Shown: piece after piece, positions 44,590-53,470 of the stretch
Position numbering within the stretch: position 1 is the first letter of the stretch
Layout: every line of letters starts with the position of its first letter
From: JBGFRR01 sp041695045
Lineage (GTDB): Bacteria > Bacteroidota > Ignavibacteria > UBA10030
Assembly (NCBI GenBank): GCA_041695045.1
Contig: JBGFRR010000063.1
Location: 1 to 64,000, forward strand
Reading direction: 5' to 3'
DNA: 64,000 bases
Translations under genes and position numbers: made by a program
The notes under the pieces: model-generated
What the model was told of the DNA's origin: nothing
The model's database searches: none
The model's input: the letters and a program-made list of their open reading frames with translations, nothing else

Positions 44590-45777
44590 TTAGTGCCGGG
44601 TGTAGGGCTGCTTGAGGAATGTGCGAGCATCGGTGTGGGTGTTTTCAAACACTTTCATCCTCAGCACGTTCTGATACCGCGCCACGGCGAGCGCGCGCTT
44701 GTGCTGCACATCGTAGATCATACCGATCGTCAGGTTGGCCATCGATTGAAAGCCGGACGCGCCGCCTTTGTCGATCTTCTTTGAAAGCTGGTCGCAGAGC
44801 AACAGGGCAGTCAGCGCTCCGTCGTAGTTGCCTGCCATAAAATGGAATCGGCCGATGTAGTATGCCGCTTCGCGCGCATCGGCGTTGTCGTACCCCTGTT
44901 GGCCGCTGCGCCAGCGGGACTGAATGTCGGAAAACACCTGCACCGCCTCGCTCCAGAGTCCTAACTTGATAAGACAGCGGCCAAGATACCGCTGGAACAT
45001 TGGGTTGCGCGGAAACTGCGCATGCAGCGAGCGCGCAAGCTCGAGCGCCTTCATGAACTCCTTCTCGTAGAAGTAGTAGTTCTGCAGCATGAAGTAGCTC
45101 GCCTCGTAGCGCGCATACTTCGCATGCAGCGACGCGCGATGAAGTTGCTCCAACCCCTTGTGCTTGTCCCCCTTCGGGAAAAAGATCATAAACGGCTTGA
45201 CAAGCGGATAGTGTGCAGGGATAACCTCCGCATAGTAATTGTAAATGCCGATGCCGAGCAAAACATCCTCGTTGTTGGGGTCAAGCTCGTACGCTTTCCA
45301 GACGATCGGCAGCGCGAGCACACCGTCTCGCGCGGCCATAATCCAGCTGCCGCGATTTGCACGCAGCCGGCCGCGAAACCCAATCGCCCCTCCCTTGAAG
45401 AACAATGCCGTCACGTCCCGCGGATTCTTCTCCAAACGTTGATTGCACATATCGATGACGCGATCGAGCATTTGGAAGAAACGCTTATCGCGCGACTCAT
45501 CATCGATGGCGATGAGGATGCGCCACCACTCGGTCATCGCCTGGAAGAAATAGCCGATGGGATGGTCGGGACGGAGACGAATGACTTCAGCGAACTCGCT
45601 GTCCGCCTTCTCGAACTCAAGATTGTAGATGGCCGTAATACCGCTCTGAATGCGGCCGTCGATTGCCGGGTCGGGGAGCCACTGCGCACTCAGGGGAAGC
45701 GAACCAAGCCAACCAATGAGCGCGAGCGTTGGGAATCGGCGCCATCGCAGTCCTCGTCTCTTGAGCCTCTCAAACAT
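44590..45777 (-). CDS. exported tetratricopeptide-repeat protein
   Basis: A 395-aa protein of unknown function. A signal-type sequence (RRFPTLALIGWLGSLPLSA, cut before QW) follows a basic start. TPR-like units include SGITAIYNLEFEKADSEFAEVIRLRPDHP (about 45-73), and others occur across 180-390 (LGRCLIKLGLWSEAVQVF, AAYYIGRFHFMAGNYDGAL). It begins 6 bp after glyS and abuts the ZIP gene, so these are probably co-transcribed. Confidence 0.75.
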   Translation of the reverse strand: MFERLKRRGLRWRRFPTLALIGWLGSLPLSAQWLPDPAIDGRIQSGITAIYNLEFEKADSEFAEVIRLRPDHPIGYFFQAMTEWWRILIAIDDESRDKRFFQMLDRVIDMCNQRLEKNPRDVTALFFKGGAIGFRGRLRANRGSWIMAARDGVLALPIVWKAYELDPNNEDVLLGIGIYNYYAEVIPAHYPLVKPFMIFFPKGDKHKGLEQLHRASLHAKYARYEASYFMLQNYYFYEKEFMKALELARSLHAQFPRNPMFQRYLGRCLIKLGLWSEAVQVFSDIQSRWRSGQQGYDNADAREAAYYIGRFHFMAGNYDGALTALLLCDQLSKKIDKGGASGFQSMANLTIGMIYDVQHKRALAVARYQNVLRMKVFENTHTDARTFLKQPYTRH

Positions 45778-45783
45778 CTTCCC

Positions 45784-47277
45784 TCAAAGGAGCTTTCCGG
45801 CAACATACTGGCGGAGTTTGTCGGCAACGACGCGCTCTTGCAGCATCGAATCGCGGTCACGCACCGTCACAGTCTGATCCTGCAGCGTTTGCGAGTCTAC
45901 CGTCACACAGAACGGCGTGCCCGCTTCGTCCTGACGCCGGTAGCGACGGCCGACGGCGCCGCTATCGTCATAGAAGACACGATAGTGCGGGCGAAGGTCG
46001 TTTTCGATGTTGCGCGCAAACTCCGGCATACCGTCGCGGTTCACGAGCGGAAAAATGGCAACCTTGGTCGGCGCGAGTTTGGGATGGAGCTTCAAGACCG
46101 TGCGGGTCTCCACGCCTCCCTCGGCAGTCGGAGCCTCTTCTTCCCGATACGCATCGATCAGAAATGCCATGAACGATCGTGTGGCCCCGGCGGAGGTTTC
46201 GATGACGGAGGGCGTGTACTTTTCCTTCGTCTCGTCGTCGAAGTACTTCATGCTCTTGCCCGAGTATTCCTCGTGTCGCGACAGGTCGTAGTCCGTCCTG
46301 TTATGCACGCCCTCGATCTCTCCCCAGCCGAAGGGGAATTGATACTCGATGTCGTACGCGTCTTTGGCGTAGTGGGCGAGTTTCTCTTTGGAATGCTGAT
46401 GCCACTGCAGTTTCTCTTTGGTCATGCCGAGATCGACAAACCACTCCATTCGCTCTGCGCGCCAGTACTCGAACCACTCGTCATCCGTGCCGGGCTTGAC
46501 GAAGAACTGCATCTCCATCTGCTCGAACTCCCGCGTGCGGAAAAGAAAATTCTTGGTGTTGATCTCATTGCGGAAGGCTTTGCCAATTTGCGCAATGCCG
46601 AAGGGAATCTTAAGCCTCCCCGCGCTTTGCACGTTGAGGAAGTTGACGAAAATTCCCTGCGCTGTCTCGGGACGGAGATAGACAACTGCCGAGGAGTCCT
46701 CGACCGGACCAACGAAGGTCTTGAACATCAGGTTAAACTTGCGGGCATCAGTGAATGTGCCCTTGTTACCGCAGTTGGGGCAAGGTAGAAGTTTCGCCAC
46801 CTGCGCAGCTTTTGCATCAGACTCCACGTGCCTTACGAACTCTTCTACAATGACTTCGTCTTCTTGCTGGCCTTCAAATTTCCCGGGCATCAACTCGCGA
46901 AGGACTTCTTTCTTTCTTTTCACCGAAAGGTCGTCGAACAACGCGTCCAGCCGGTACCTCGCCCTACACTGCTTACAATCCACCATCGGGTCGGTGAAGT
47001 TCTCGACGTGCCCCGAGGCTTCCCAGACACGCGGGTGCATCAAAATGCTCGCATCGACACCCTCGACGTTCTCGCGGTAGGTCATGTTCTTCCACCACTG
47101 CTGCTTGAGATTGTTGAGCATCTCGACACCCATCGGCCCAAAGTCCCAGCAACCGTTCAGCCCGCCGTAGATTTCGCTCGACTGGTACACAAACCCACGC
47201 CTCTTTGCAAGCGAGACAATCTTGTCCATCAACTTCGAAGGATCAACCGTTGCCTTATTTCCCTGCTGCTTGCTAAT
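45784..47277 (-). CDS. glyS: glycyl-tRNA synthetase, alpha2 type; probable ATT start
   Basis: A class II enzyme charging tRNA-Gly. The protein has RRGFVYQSSEIYGGLNGCWDFGPMG, GIFVNFLNVQSAGRLKIPFGIAQIGKAFRNEI and RTREFEQMEMQFF (motifs 1 and 2), and a C-terminal anticodon-binding domain (LAPTKVAIFPLVN). AAGGAGG (47289-47283) sits exactly 5 nt before an ATT codon at 47277. Starting there gives 497 aa beginning MSKQQGNKATVDPSKLMDKIV. The first ATG (47229) has no ribosome site. An in-frame TTG lies at 47232. Confidence 0.85.
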   Translation of the reverse strand: MSKQQGNKATVDPSKLMDKIVSLAKRRGFVYQSSEIYGGLNGCWDFGPMGVEMLNNLKQQWWKNMTYRENVEGVDASILMHPRVWEASGHVENFTDPMVDCKQCRARYRLDALFDDLSVKRKKEVLRELMPGKFEGQQEDEVIVEEFVRHVESDAKAAQVAKLLPCPNCGNKGTFTDARKFNLMFKTFVGPVEDSSAVVYLRPETAQGIFVNFLNVQSAGRLKIPFGIAQIGKAFRNEINTKNFLFRTREFEQMEMQFFVKPGTDDEWFEYWRAERMEWFVDLGMTKEKLQWHQHSKEKLAHYAKDAYDIEYQFPFGWGEIEGVHNRTDYDLSRHEEYSGKSMKYFDDETKEKYTPSVIETSAGATRSFMAFLIDAYREEEAPTAEGGVETRTVLKLHPKLAPTKVAIFPLVNRDGMPEFARNIENDLRPHYRVFYDDSGAVGRRYRRQDEAGTPFCVTVDSQTLQDQTVTVRDRDSMLQERVVADKLRQYVAGKLL

Positions 47278-47329
47278 GGGAGCCTCCTTGTCTCATCGTA
47301 CAGCGTACTTCAATCCTGCACGACCGACT

Positions 47330-47813
<484 letters not shown>

Positions 47814-47823
47814 CTAGAGATCA

Positions 47824-48606
47824 TCACCTATTCCTAAACACCGGCTTCCGCTTTTCCAAAAACGCCTTTGTCCCCTCCTTGAAATCCTCCGACCCGCAGC
47901 AGACTCCGAAAAGACTCGCTTCCAAGGCAAGTCCATCGGTAAGGTTGGTTTCATCCGTCATGTTCACGGCTTTCAAGGCAAGCCGGATCGCAACCTGTCC
48001 TTTAGAAAGAATCTTCTGTGCTACGGCTTCCGCAGTCGGCACCAGTTGGTCGAGCGGAACCACTTTGTTCACCAGCCCAATCCGCAGCGCCTCGTGGGCG
48101 TCAATCCGGTCGCCGGTCAGGATCATCTCCATTGCCCGACTTTTACCAATAAGTCGAGCGAGGCGTTGCGTGCCGCCATAGCCCGGAATAACGCCGAGGT
48201 TGACTTCGGGCTGACCGAACGTTGCGTTCTCCGATGCAATGCGGATATGGCACGCTAACGCCAGCTCACAGCCGCCGCCGAGAGCGTAGCCGTTGACCGC
48301 AGCGATGACCGGCTTACCGAAGTTCTCCACGAGATCGAACACCTGCTGGCCACCCTCCGCAAACAAGCGTCCCGTCTCCCTCGTAAGCTCGGTCAACTCA
48401 CCGATATCCGTGCCGGCAACAAACGCTTTCTCACCGGCGCCGGTTAGGATAACAACGTGGACGCTGTCGTCGCGTTTGAGCAACTCCAGAAGCTCGTGCA
48501 ACTCCGACTTCGCCGCTGCATTGAGCGCGTTGAGTTTTTCCGGACGATGAATGGTAATGTAGCCAATGCCGGATTTTGCTTCATACTGTATGGTTTGATA
48601 AGCCAT
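47824..48606 (-). CDS. enoyl-CoA hydratase/isomerase (crotonase) family
   Basis: A 260-aa acyl-CoA enzyme, probably hydrating 2-enoyl-CoA in beta-oxidation or a related pathway. HRPEKLNALN, GAGEKAFVAGTDIGEL and GYALGGGCELALACHIRIASENATFGQPEVNLGVIPGYGGTQRL contain the oxyanion-hole segments and the region of the catalytic Glu residues. The exact substrate cannot be read from the sequence. No thiolase or hydroxyacyl-CoA dehydrogenase lies nearby. Confidence 0.9.
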   Translation of the reverse strand: MAYQTIQYEAKSGIGYITIHRPEKLNALNAAAKSELHELLELLKRDDSVHVVILTGAGEKAFVAGTDIGELTELTRETGRLFAEGGQQVFDLVENFGKPVIAAVNGYALGGGCELALACHIRIASENATFGQPEVNLGVIPGYGGTQRLARLIGKSRAMEMILTGDRIDAHEALRIGLVNKVVPLDQLVPTAEAVAQKILSKGQVAIRLALKAVNMTDETNLTDGLALEASLFGVCCGSEDFKEGTKAFLEKRKPVFRNR

Positions 48607-48704
48607 GGTGTTGAAACCCGCTGTAAAAATTCAGCCTTGTTGAAACACTATCGGAGCCGCACTCATTACTCACCACTCACCAATCACGAATCCCTCCTCA
48701 CCAC

Positions 48705-49769
48705 TCACGCCACCTCAATCCTACTCTGATCACCAATCATAAACCGGTGCACGCGAGGTTTGCCGTTCGCCTCAACGATCTCGACATCATTACCAAGGAT
48801 GCTCCCTTCAATACGAATCCCCACGCTCACAATCTTGCAGTCCTGCAGCACGATACTATATTCCACTTCGCTGTTCCGTATCACCGTCCTTGCCCCAATC
48901 GACGTGAACGGCCCGATATAGCTGTTTTCAATCATACAATCGCTGCCGATAATTGCCGGCCCTCGCACCTTACTGTTGATGACTCGCGCACCGGGTTCAA
49001 TCACCACTTTGCCCGCGACGTCGGATGACTTATCGATCGCTCCTTCGGCACGCGGAACAATGTTATCGAGGACGAGGCGATTGGCTTCAAGTAAGTCGGA
49101 TGGTTTGCCGGTGTCCTTCCACCAGCCGGTGATCTCTGCATAGCCGATGCTGTATCCCTTGTCGATGAGATACTGATGGGCGTCGGAGATTTCCAACTCA
49201 CCGCGCGCGCTCGGCTTCAAACTCTTGACCGCCTCGAAGATGTGGCGGTCGTAGAAATAAATCCCTGCAACGGCATACTGGCTTTTGGGAACAGCGGGTT
49301 TTTCCTCCACGCTCACAATCTTGCCGTCGCGAATCTCCGGCACACCGAATCGCTCCGGGTCTTTCACCCTGGCAAGCGTCAGGAACGCGTTGAAGTTGCT
49401 GCGTTCAAACTCCTCCACAAATCGCGTAATCCCACCCACAACCATGTTATCACCAAGATAGAACACAAACGGCTCGCCGCCGATGAATCGCTCGCCCAGC
49501 TGCACTACCTGCGCTAAACCGCCGGGAGACGGCTGCGGGATGTACGTCAACTTCGCACCCCATCGTGTGCCGTCGCCGATGAAGCGCGGCACTTCATCGC
49601 TGTCGCCATTGTGAACGATGCCGACCTCACGAATTCCCGCTTCCGCCGCCGCCTCAATCGCGTAATGGAGAATCGGCTTATTGGCGATGGGAATGAGGTG
49701 CTTGTTCTGCGTGTGGGTGATGGGCCGAAGTCGTGTGCCACGCCCGCCGCTCGCAATGAGTGCTTTCAT
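48705..49769 (-). CDS. sugar-1-phosphate nucleotidyltransferase, long RmlA-like type
   Basis: A 354-aa enzyme resembling glucose-1-phosphate thymidylyltransferase, long form. MKALIASGGRGTRLRPITHTQNKHLIPIANKPILHY is the nucleotide-binding signature and FYLGDNMVVGGI the metal site. The C-terminal third (about 240-345, VVIEPGARVINSKVRGPAIIGSDCMIENSYIG) is a left-handed beta-helix. The ATG at 49769 overlaps the preceding stop as ATGA. No rmlBCD genes are in the window, so the sugar product is unknown. Confidence 0.87.
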   Translation of the reverse strand: MKALIASGGRGTRLRPITHTQNKHLIPIANKPILHYAIEAAAEAGIREVGIVHNGDSDEVPRFIGDGTRWGAKLTYIPQPSPGGLAQVVQLGERFIGGEPFVFYLGDNMVVGGITRFVEEFERSNFNAFLTLARVKDPERFGVPEIRDGKIVSVEEKPAVPKSQYAVAGIYFYDRHIFEAVKSLKPSARGELEISDAHQYLIDKGYSIGYAEITGWWKDTGKPSDLLEANRLVLDNIVPRAEGAIDKSSDVAGKVVIEPGARVINSKVRGPAIIGSDCMIENSYIGPFTSIGARTVIRNSEVEYSIVLQDCKIVSVGIRIEGSILGNDVEIVEANGKPRVHRFMIGDQSRIEVA

Positions 49770-50227
49770 GCTGTCACGTTCTTCAACTGTTCTTCGAGCT
49801 GCTGGCGATGGCGACGGTACTTCGCTGTCGTGAGCTCCGGCAACCAGGAGTGAAGCGCGCCGGCGTTTGAATTCCAAAGTTCGTCCGGAAACGCTCTGAC
49901 CACATGCAGAAGTCGAATATGCGTGTTCTCACACTCGCCTTCGATAACGACACGCTTCCATCCGCGCCGCCGCTGTGCAGATTCGGAGTTGATGGCTTCC
50001 AACTGCTTTGCATCGAACGACGGCAGCGGCTCTGTCCGCTCCACTCTTCCCAACCATTCAAGTGCCGTGCTGTCCCAGCCATTCACAACGACCATGGCGT
50101 GAAGGACGGGGTCAGCCGGACCCATGTACGTTGACCCGGCCGGTAAACGCTGCTCAACACTCCCAAGCGCACGCTGGAGCGCTTCCCACTCCGCCTGCAT
50201 GGCTTCGCTGTGTTCGTGTTTCGTCAT
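49766..50227 (-). CDS. unknown protein, 153 aa
   Basis: I do not recognise this protein. It is soluble, without signal or membrane segments. Features are a segment GSTYMGPADPVLHAMVVVNGWDSTALEWLGRVERTE, a basic middle and a charged helical C-terminus (TTAKYRRHRQQLEEQLKN). It overlaps the PHP gene before it and the nucleotidyltransferase after it, each by 4 bp (ATGA), so it is almost certainly translated. Its place suggests a role tied to that cluster. Confidence 0.75.
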   Translation of the reverse strand: MTKHEHSEAMQAEWEALQRALGSVEQRLPAGSTYMGPADPVLHAMVVVNGWDSTALEWLGRVERTEPLPSFDAKQLEAINSESAQRRRGWKRVVIEGECENTHIRLLHVVRAFPDELWNSNAGALHSWLPELTTAKYRRHRQQLEEQLKNVTA

Positions 50228-51045
50228 CGCAGAACAGCCTTTCGCGTAGTAACCGGAACCTCGCGCCGTTCACGCTTCTCAAAGATTGCAACACGCCCGC
50301 GGCCATAACGCTCGATCAGCTCAACGGCAAGGTTGAAATCCCTCCCCACATCGGACGGATGATGCGCGTCGGAACCGAGTGTTAAGGGGATGCTGAACTC
50401 GTTCGCCATCGCGAGAATTGCTTCGCTTGGGTAGACTTCATTCACGGGCTTGCGGAGGCCGGATGTATTGACCTCGATGCAAAGCCCATGCTCTTTGACC
50501 GCCCGCATGGTTTCCCGGATAGGCTCCGTCATGTCCTTTGTCGGGCGATGGCCGAATTTCTTCACCAGGTCACAATGGCCGATGATGTCGAAAAGACCGC
50601 ACGTCGCAGAGTTCCGGATGGCCTCAAAATACTGCTCGTACACTTCGTCAATATTTCTCTCTTCGTAGCGGTGAACAAAGATGGCGGAGTCGAACCCCCA
50701 CTCACCAAGAAAATGCACCGAGCCGATAACGTAATCAAACTCTCTCTGTCGAATGAACTCCGCAACCCACTCCTCCGTGCCCGGATAAAAATCCGCCTCC
50801 AATCCCCGACGTACGCGAACGATGCCGCGATACTTCTCGGTCATCTCGCTGACAGTAGGCACGTAGAGCGCATCAAACTGCTCTACCGTCATGCGATGTT
50901 CGATGTCGAACTCATTCGGCATCGGCGAATGCTCCGAGCAGCCGATTTCATCCAGTCCGATCTCTACGGCATGGCGGATGTAATCCTCAAGCTCACCTTC
51001 GGCATGCTTACAGAGGGAGGTATGGGTATGATAGTCGACGAGCAT
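50224..51045 (-). CDS. PHP-domain phosphatase, histidinol-phosphatase (HisJ/HisK) family
   Basis: A 273-aa metal-dependent phosphoesterase. DYHTHTSLCKHAEGELEDYI, EIGCSEHSPMPNEFD, RRGLEADFYPG, YVIGSVHFLGEWGFD and DIIGHCDLVKKFGH carry the His/Asp/Glu metal ligands, and GSDAHHPSDVG closes the site. The ATG at 51045 shares one base with the upstream TAA (TAATG). No other his genes are nearby, so another phosphate ester is possible. Confidence 0.87.
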   Translation of the reverse strand: MLVDYHTHTSLCKHAEGELEDYIRHAVEIGLDEIGCSEHSPMPNEFDIEHRMTVEQFDALYVPTVSEMTEKYRGIVRVRRGLEADFYPGTEEWVAEFIRQREFDYVIGSVHFLGEWGFDSAIFVHRYEERNIDEVYEQYFEAIRNSATCGLFDIIGHCDLVKKFGHRPTKDMTEPIRETMRAVKEHGLCIEVNTSGLRKPVNEVYPSEAILAMANEFSIPLTLGSDAHHPSDVGRDFNLAVELIERYGRGRVAIFEKRERREVPVTTRKAVLR

Positions 51046-51926
51046 TATGACAGTGCACTGCGCAGTTGTGCGGCTTGACGTGGAGTGATGCGTTTCTCTG
51101 CTTCCAGGACGCGAACGGCATAGCGTCCCAACGCACAATACACCGTTACGAGGTCGGGATATTGCCGCTGAAGCGCTCTGCGGTGCGTCCGAACCGTCCC
51201 GGCGCTTCCACGAGTGAAGGGCCCGGTCAGCGCTTGCGTTGGGCCCACACGCACAGCATTCTCGATGCTGGTCATCAGCAATTTCGTGAACGGCGCGAGG
51301 CTATTGCGCGCGTGGAATCGTCTCGAAAGCTCAACCACGACACTCAGCAGAAGAACGGGGAAATTCGAGGCGAACACACACGCAAGATGATACAAAATTT
51401 TCTCTCCTTTTGGAACTTCGATTGCACGCCCGCCCAAGAGCCGAACAATCTGCCGTGCGACGCGGAGCGCCGTGCGGTCTCCCTCGATGCCGTACGTTAC
51501 GCCGTGCATCGCCCTGAGCTGCGACGTCAGTGGAACATTGGGGGAGAACGTTTGGATCGGATGCAGAGAACCTACGTGTGCGCCACGCCGCGCGAGCGGA
51601 GCGAACACATCGCTTGACACTGCACCAGCCGTGTGGTACACGAACAGGTTCTTCCAATCGAATGAACGATCAGCCGCAAGCGAGCGCGCAACGGTCGGAA
51701 GAACATTCTCCGGCGTTGCCACGAGCACGACGTCGACCTCCGGCGACAGAGCGGAAAGACGCGAGGAGTAACTCTTACAGCAAACACGTTGAGCGCAGCG
51801 ACGCGCCGATGAGCGGCTGCGACTGACGACCGACACAATCTTGTGCCCCCGACGATGCAGCAACACGGCAAGTGTCGTTCCCACACGACCAGCCCCGATA
51901 ACGGCGACCTTCAGGCGGCGAGGCAC
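51045..51926 (-). CDS. Rossmann/DUF2520 protein
   Basis: A 293-aa NAD(P)-binding protein of unknown role. The N-terminal Rossmann motif is VAVIGAGRVGTTLAVLLHRRG. VDVVLVATPENVLP and SLHPIQTFSPN follow, then the helical DUF2520 domain (about 165-290, YHLACVFASNFPVLLLSVVVEL). The GTG start at 51926 directly follows the MEMO stop, with GGGGGAG inside the end of that gene. Related to ProC and 6PGDH-like dehydrogenases, but no reaction is established. Confidence 0.85.
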   Translation of the reverse strand: MPRRLKVAVIGAGRVGTTLAVLLHRRGHKIVSVVSRSRSSARRCAQRVCCKSYSSRLSALSPEVDVVLVATPENVLPTVARSLAADRSFDWKNLFVYHTAGAVSSDVFAPLARRGAHVGSLHPIQTFSPNVPLTSQLRAMHGVTYGIEGDRTALRVARQIVRLLGGRAIEVPKGEKILYHLACVFASNFPVLLLSVVVELSRRFHARNSLAPFTKLLMTSIENAVRVGPTQALTGPFTRGSAGTVRTHRRALQRQYPDLVTVYCALGRYAVRVLEAEKRITPRQAAQLRSALS

Positions 51927-52775
51927 TCAGCTCCCCCTCTGCTTGTCTGCCGGTTCGCGGTAAAACGCAGCGCAAAGATAGCCCACAACGGCATCATGCT
52001 GGCCTGTAACATCGCCGGAATTATAGTAGGTAAGAACATGCGATCGGGTGGCACCGAGACGCTTCGCGCATTGCATGACGGCTACCATCGGTCCGCCGCC
52101 ACAGGCTTCAACAACCTCCCGCTCGAGGTCGTGCATCAGTCGCTCATCGTCGAACGCTTCGACTGCCTCAATCACGCTGCGGTCGAGCGCTACGGCCTCA
52201 TGGTATGGATGGTAGTGTGAGAGATCGCTGCTGGCAATCAGCAGTACATCGCGTCCTTGCAAAACATCCGCCAGTGTTGTGCCAAGCATGTCGCATACTT
52301 CGCGTCGCTGGTCCCCCAACACAAGCGGCAGGAACGAAAACGACCCGAGCGTTTGCTGGAGGAATGGCAACTGCACTTCGATCGCATGCTCTGAACGATG
52401 TCCGGCTTCCGAGACGAGTATCCATGGCGCGTGGGCTAAGAGCTGTTTCCGGAGGTCGTGGGCAAGGGGCACGTCGCCTAATGGGGTGCGGTATGCCTCT
52501 CCGGGAAATACAGAAACGCCGCGAAAATATTCACGGTGACTCGGCCCAACGATAACGACGGTTGGAAACGTCAACCCATCGAGCAGCGTGTACCCCTCGG
52601 CCGCGGCTTGTCCGGAATAGACGTAGCCGGCGTGTGGTTCGATCAGTGCGACGAGCGTTCCCGGCTCGCGGCGCGCGTGGGCGGCTTGAAGCATCCGAGC
52701 AACGTCGTTCGAAAGCGTCTCGGGGTGTGCAGGATAGAAATAACCGGCGACTGCAGCAGGTCGAATGGAGGGCAT
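51927..52775 (-). CDS. AmmeMemoRadiSam system protein B (MEMO1 family)
   Basis: A 282-aa MEMO-fold protein. RPAAVAGYFYPAHPETL, LIEPHAGYVYSGQAAAEGY, VIVGPSHREYFRGVSVF and IASSDLSHYHPYHEAV are the family blocks. Conserved histidines plus a late Cys (VMQCAKRLGA) could bind metal, as reported for MEMO proteins. It is 4 bp downstream of the AMMECR1 gene. The radical SAM member of this three-part system is not in the window. Confidence 0.92.
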   Translation of the reverse strand: MPSIRPAAVAGYFYPAHPETLSNDVARMLQAAHARREPGTLVALIEPHAGYVYSGQAAAEGYTLLDGLTFPTVVIVGPSHREYFRGVSVFPGEAYRTPLGDVPLAHDLRKQLLAHAPWILVSEAGHRSEHAIEVQLPFLQQTLGSFSFLPLVLGDQRREVCDMLGTTLADVLQGRDVLLIASSDLSHYHPYHEAVALDRSVIEAVEAFDDERLMHDLEREVVEACGGGPMVAVMQCAKRLGATRSHVLTYYNSGDVTGQHDAVVGYLCAAFYREPADKQRGS

Positions 52776-52779
52776 GCCG

Positions 52780-53349
52780 TTATGAAATGGTCGAGGCGCG
52801 GTAGTGCGACTCGCTAATGGTTTCCGTTGTGAATGTGTACAATCGAATTCCCGATTTCTTCCACGAATCCGGCGGGAGTCCCGCCTTCAACGCGGTATGA
52901 CGCAGAAACTGTTCGCGATCCCACCCCTGCTCGGTCGCTACTTGCGGCAAGAGTAACCCGCGTGTAAAGCCGGCGTCGATCACTAAGCCGTGCTTGCCCA
53001 CCTCAATCTCCTCTATGCTCATCACTCGATCGAGTGAAGATAAGATGGAAACCTCCACCTGCACGGAAGGCCACTCATCGCGCGTCAGGGGCGGAAAGCG
53101 CGGGTCTTCAAACGCTGCCTTCTGGGCGACTTCGATCATCGCGAACGCGAGCGGTACTCGTGGCTCAACATAGCCGATGCAGCCGCGGAGCTCGCCGTTA
53201 CTTTTGAGCGTCACAAACACGCCTCGCGGTTCAAGCAGCGATGCCGGCAGGTCATCCGTCGATGGCGGCGCAGAGAGATTGAGCGCGCTCTCAATGCTCA
53301 TGCGCGCAAGCGTGATGAGGCAGTGCCGTTCTTCTTCGGTCAGGGCCAT
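52780..53349 (-). CDS. AmmeMemoRadiSam system protein A (AMMECR1 domain)
   Basis: A 189-aa AMMECR1-domain protein. LEPRGVFVTLKSNGELRGCIGYVEP contains the invariant LRGCIGY motif. FEDPRFPPLTRDEWPSVQVEVSILS and GLVIDAGFTRGLLLPQVATEQGWDREQFLRHT are also typical. Its biochemical role is not established. It heads a tightly spaced - strand run: AMMECR1, MEMO, DUF2520, PHP, unknown, nucleotidyltransferase. Confidence 0.93.
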   Translation of the reverse strand: MALTEEERHCLITLARMSIESALNLSAPPSTDDLPASLLEPRGVFVTLKSNGELRGCIGYVEPRVPLAFAMIEVAQKAAFEDPRFPPLTRDEWPSVQVEVSILSSLDRVMSIEEIEVGKHGLVIDAGFTRGLLLPQVATEQGWDREQFLRHTALKAGLPPDSWKKSGIRLYTFTTETISESHYRASTIS

Positions 53350-53470
53350 AGCTCAATCCTCATCGTGTCCACAAAATACTGAAGCCGCGCGTAACATTCA
53401 AGGAAGCGCTCGTTTCTTGCTTCTCGGAGGGGTGTTTCGTACATTCGACACGCATTTTGAAAGGACACAC

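Noticed and set aside
45022..46788. A 588-aa open frame on the + strand
   Set aside because: It is antisense to the TPR gene and glyS, both of which have family motifs.
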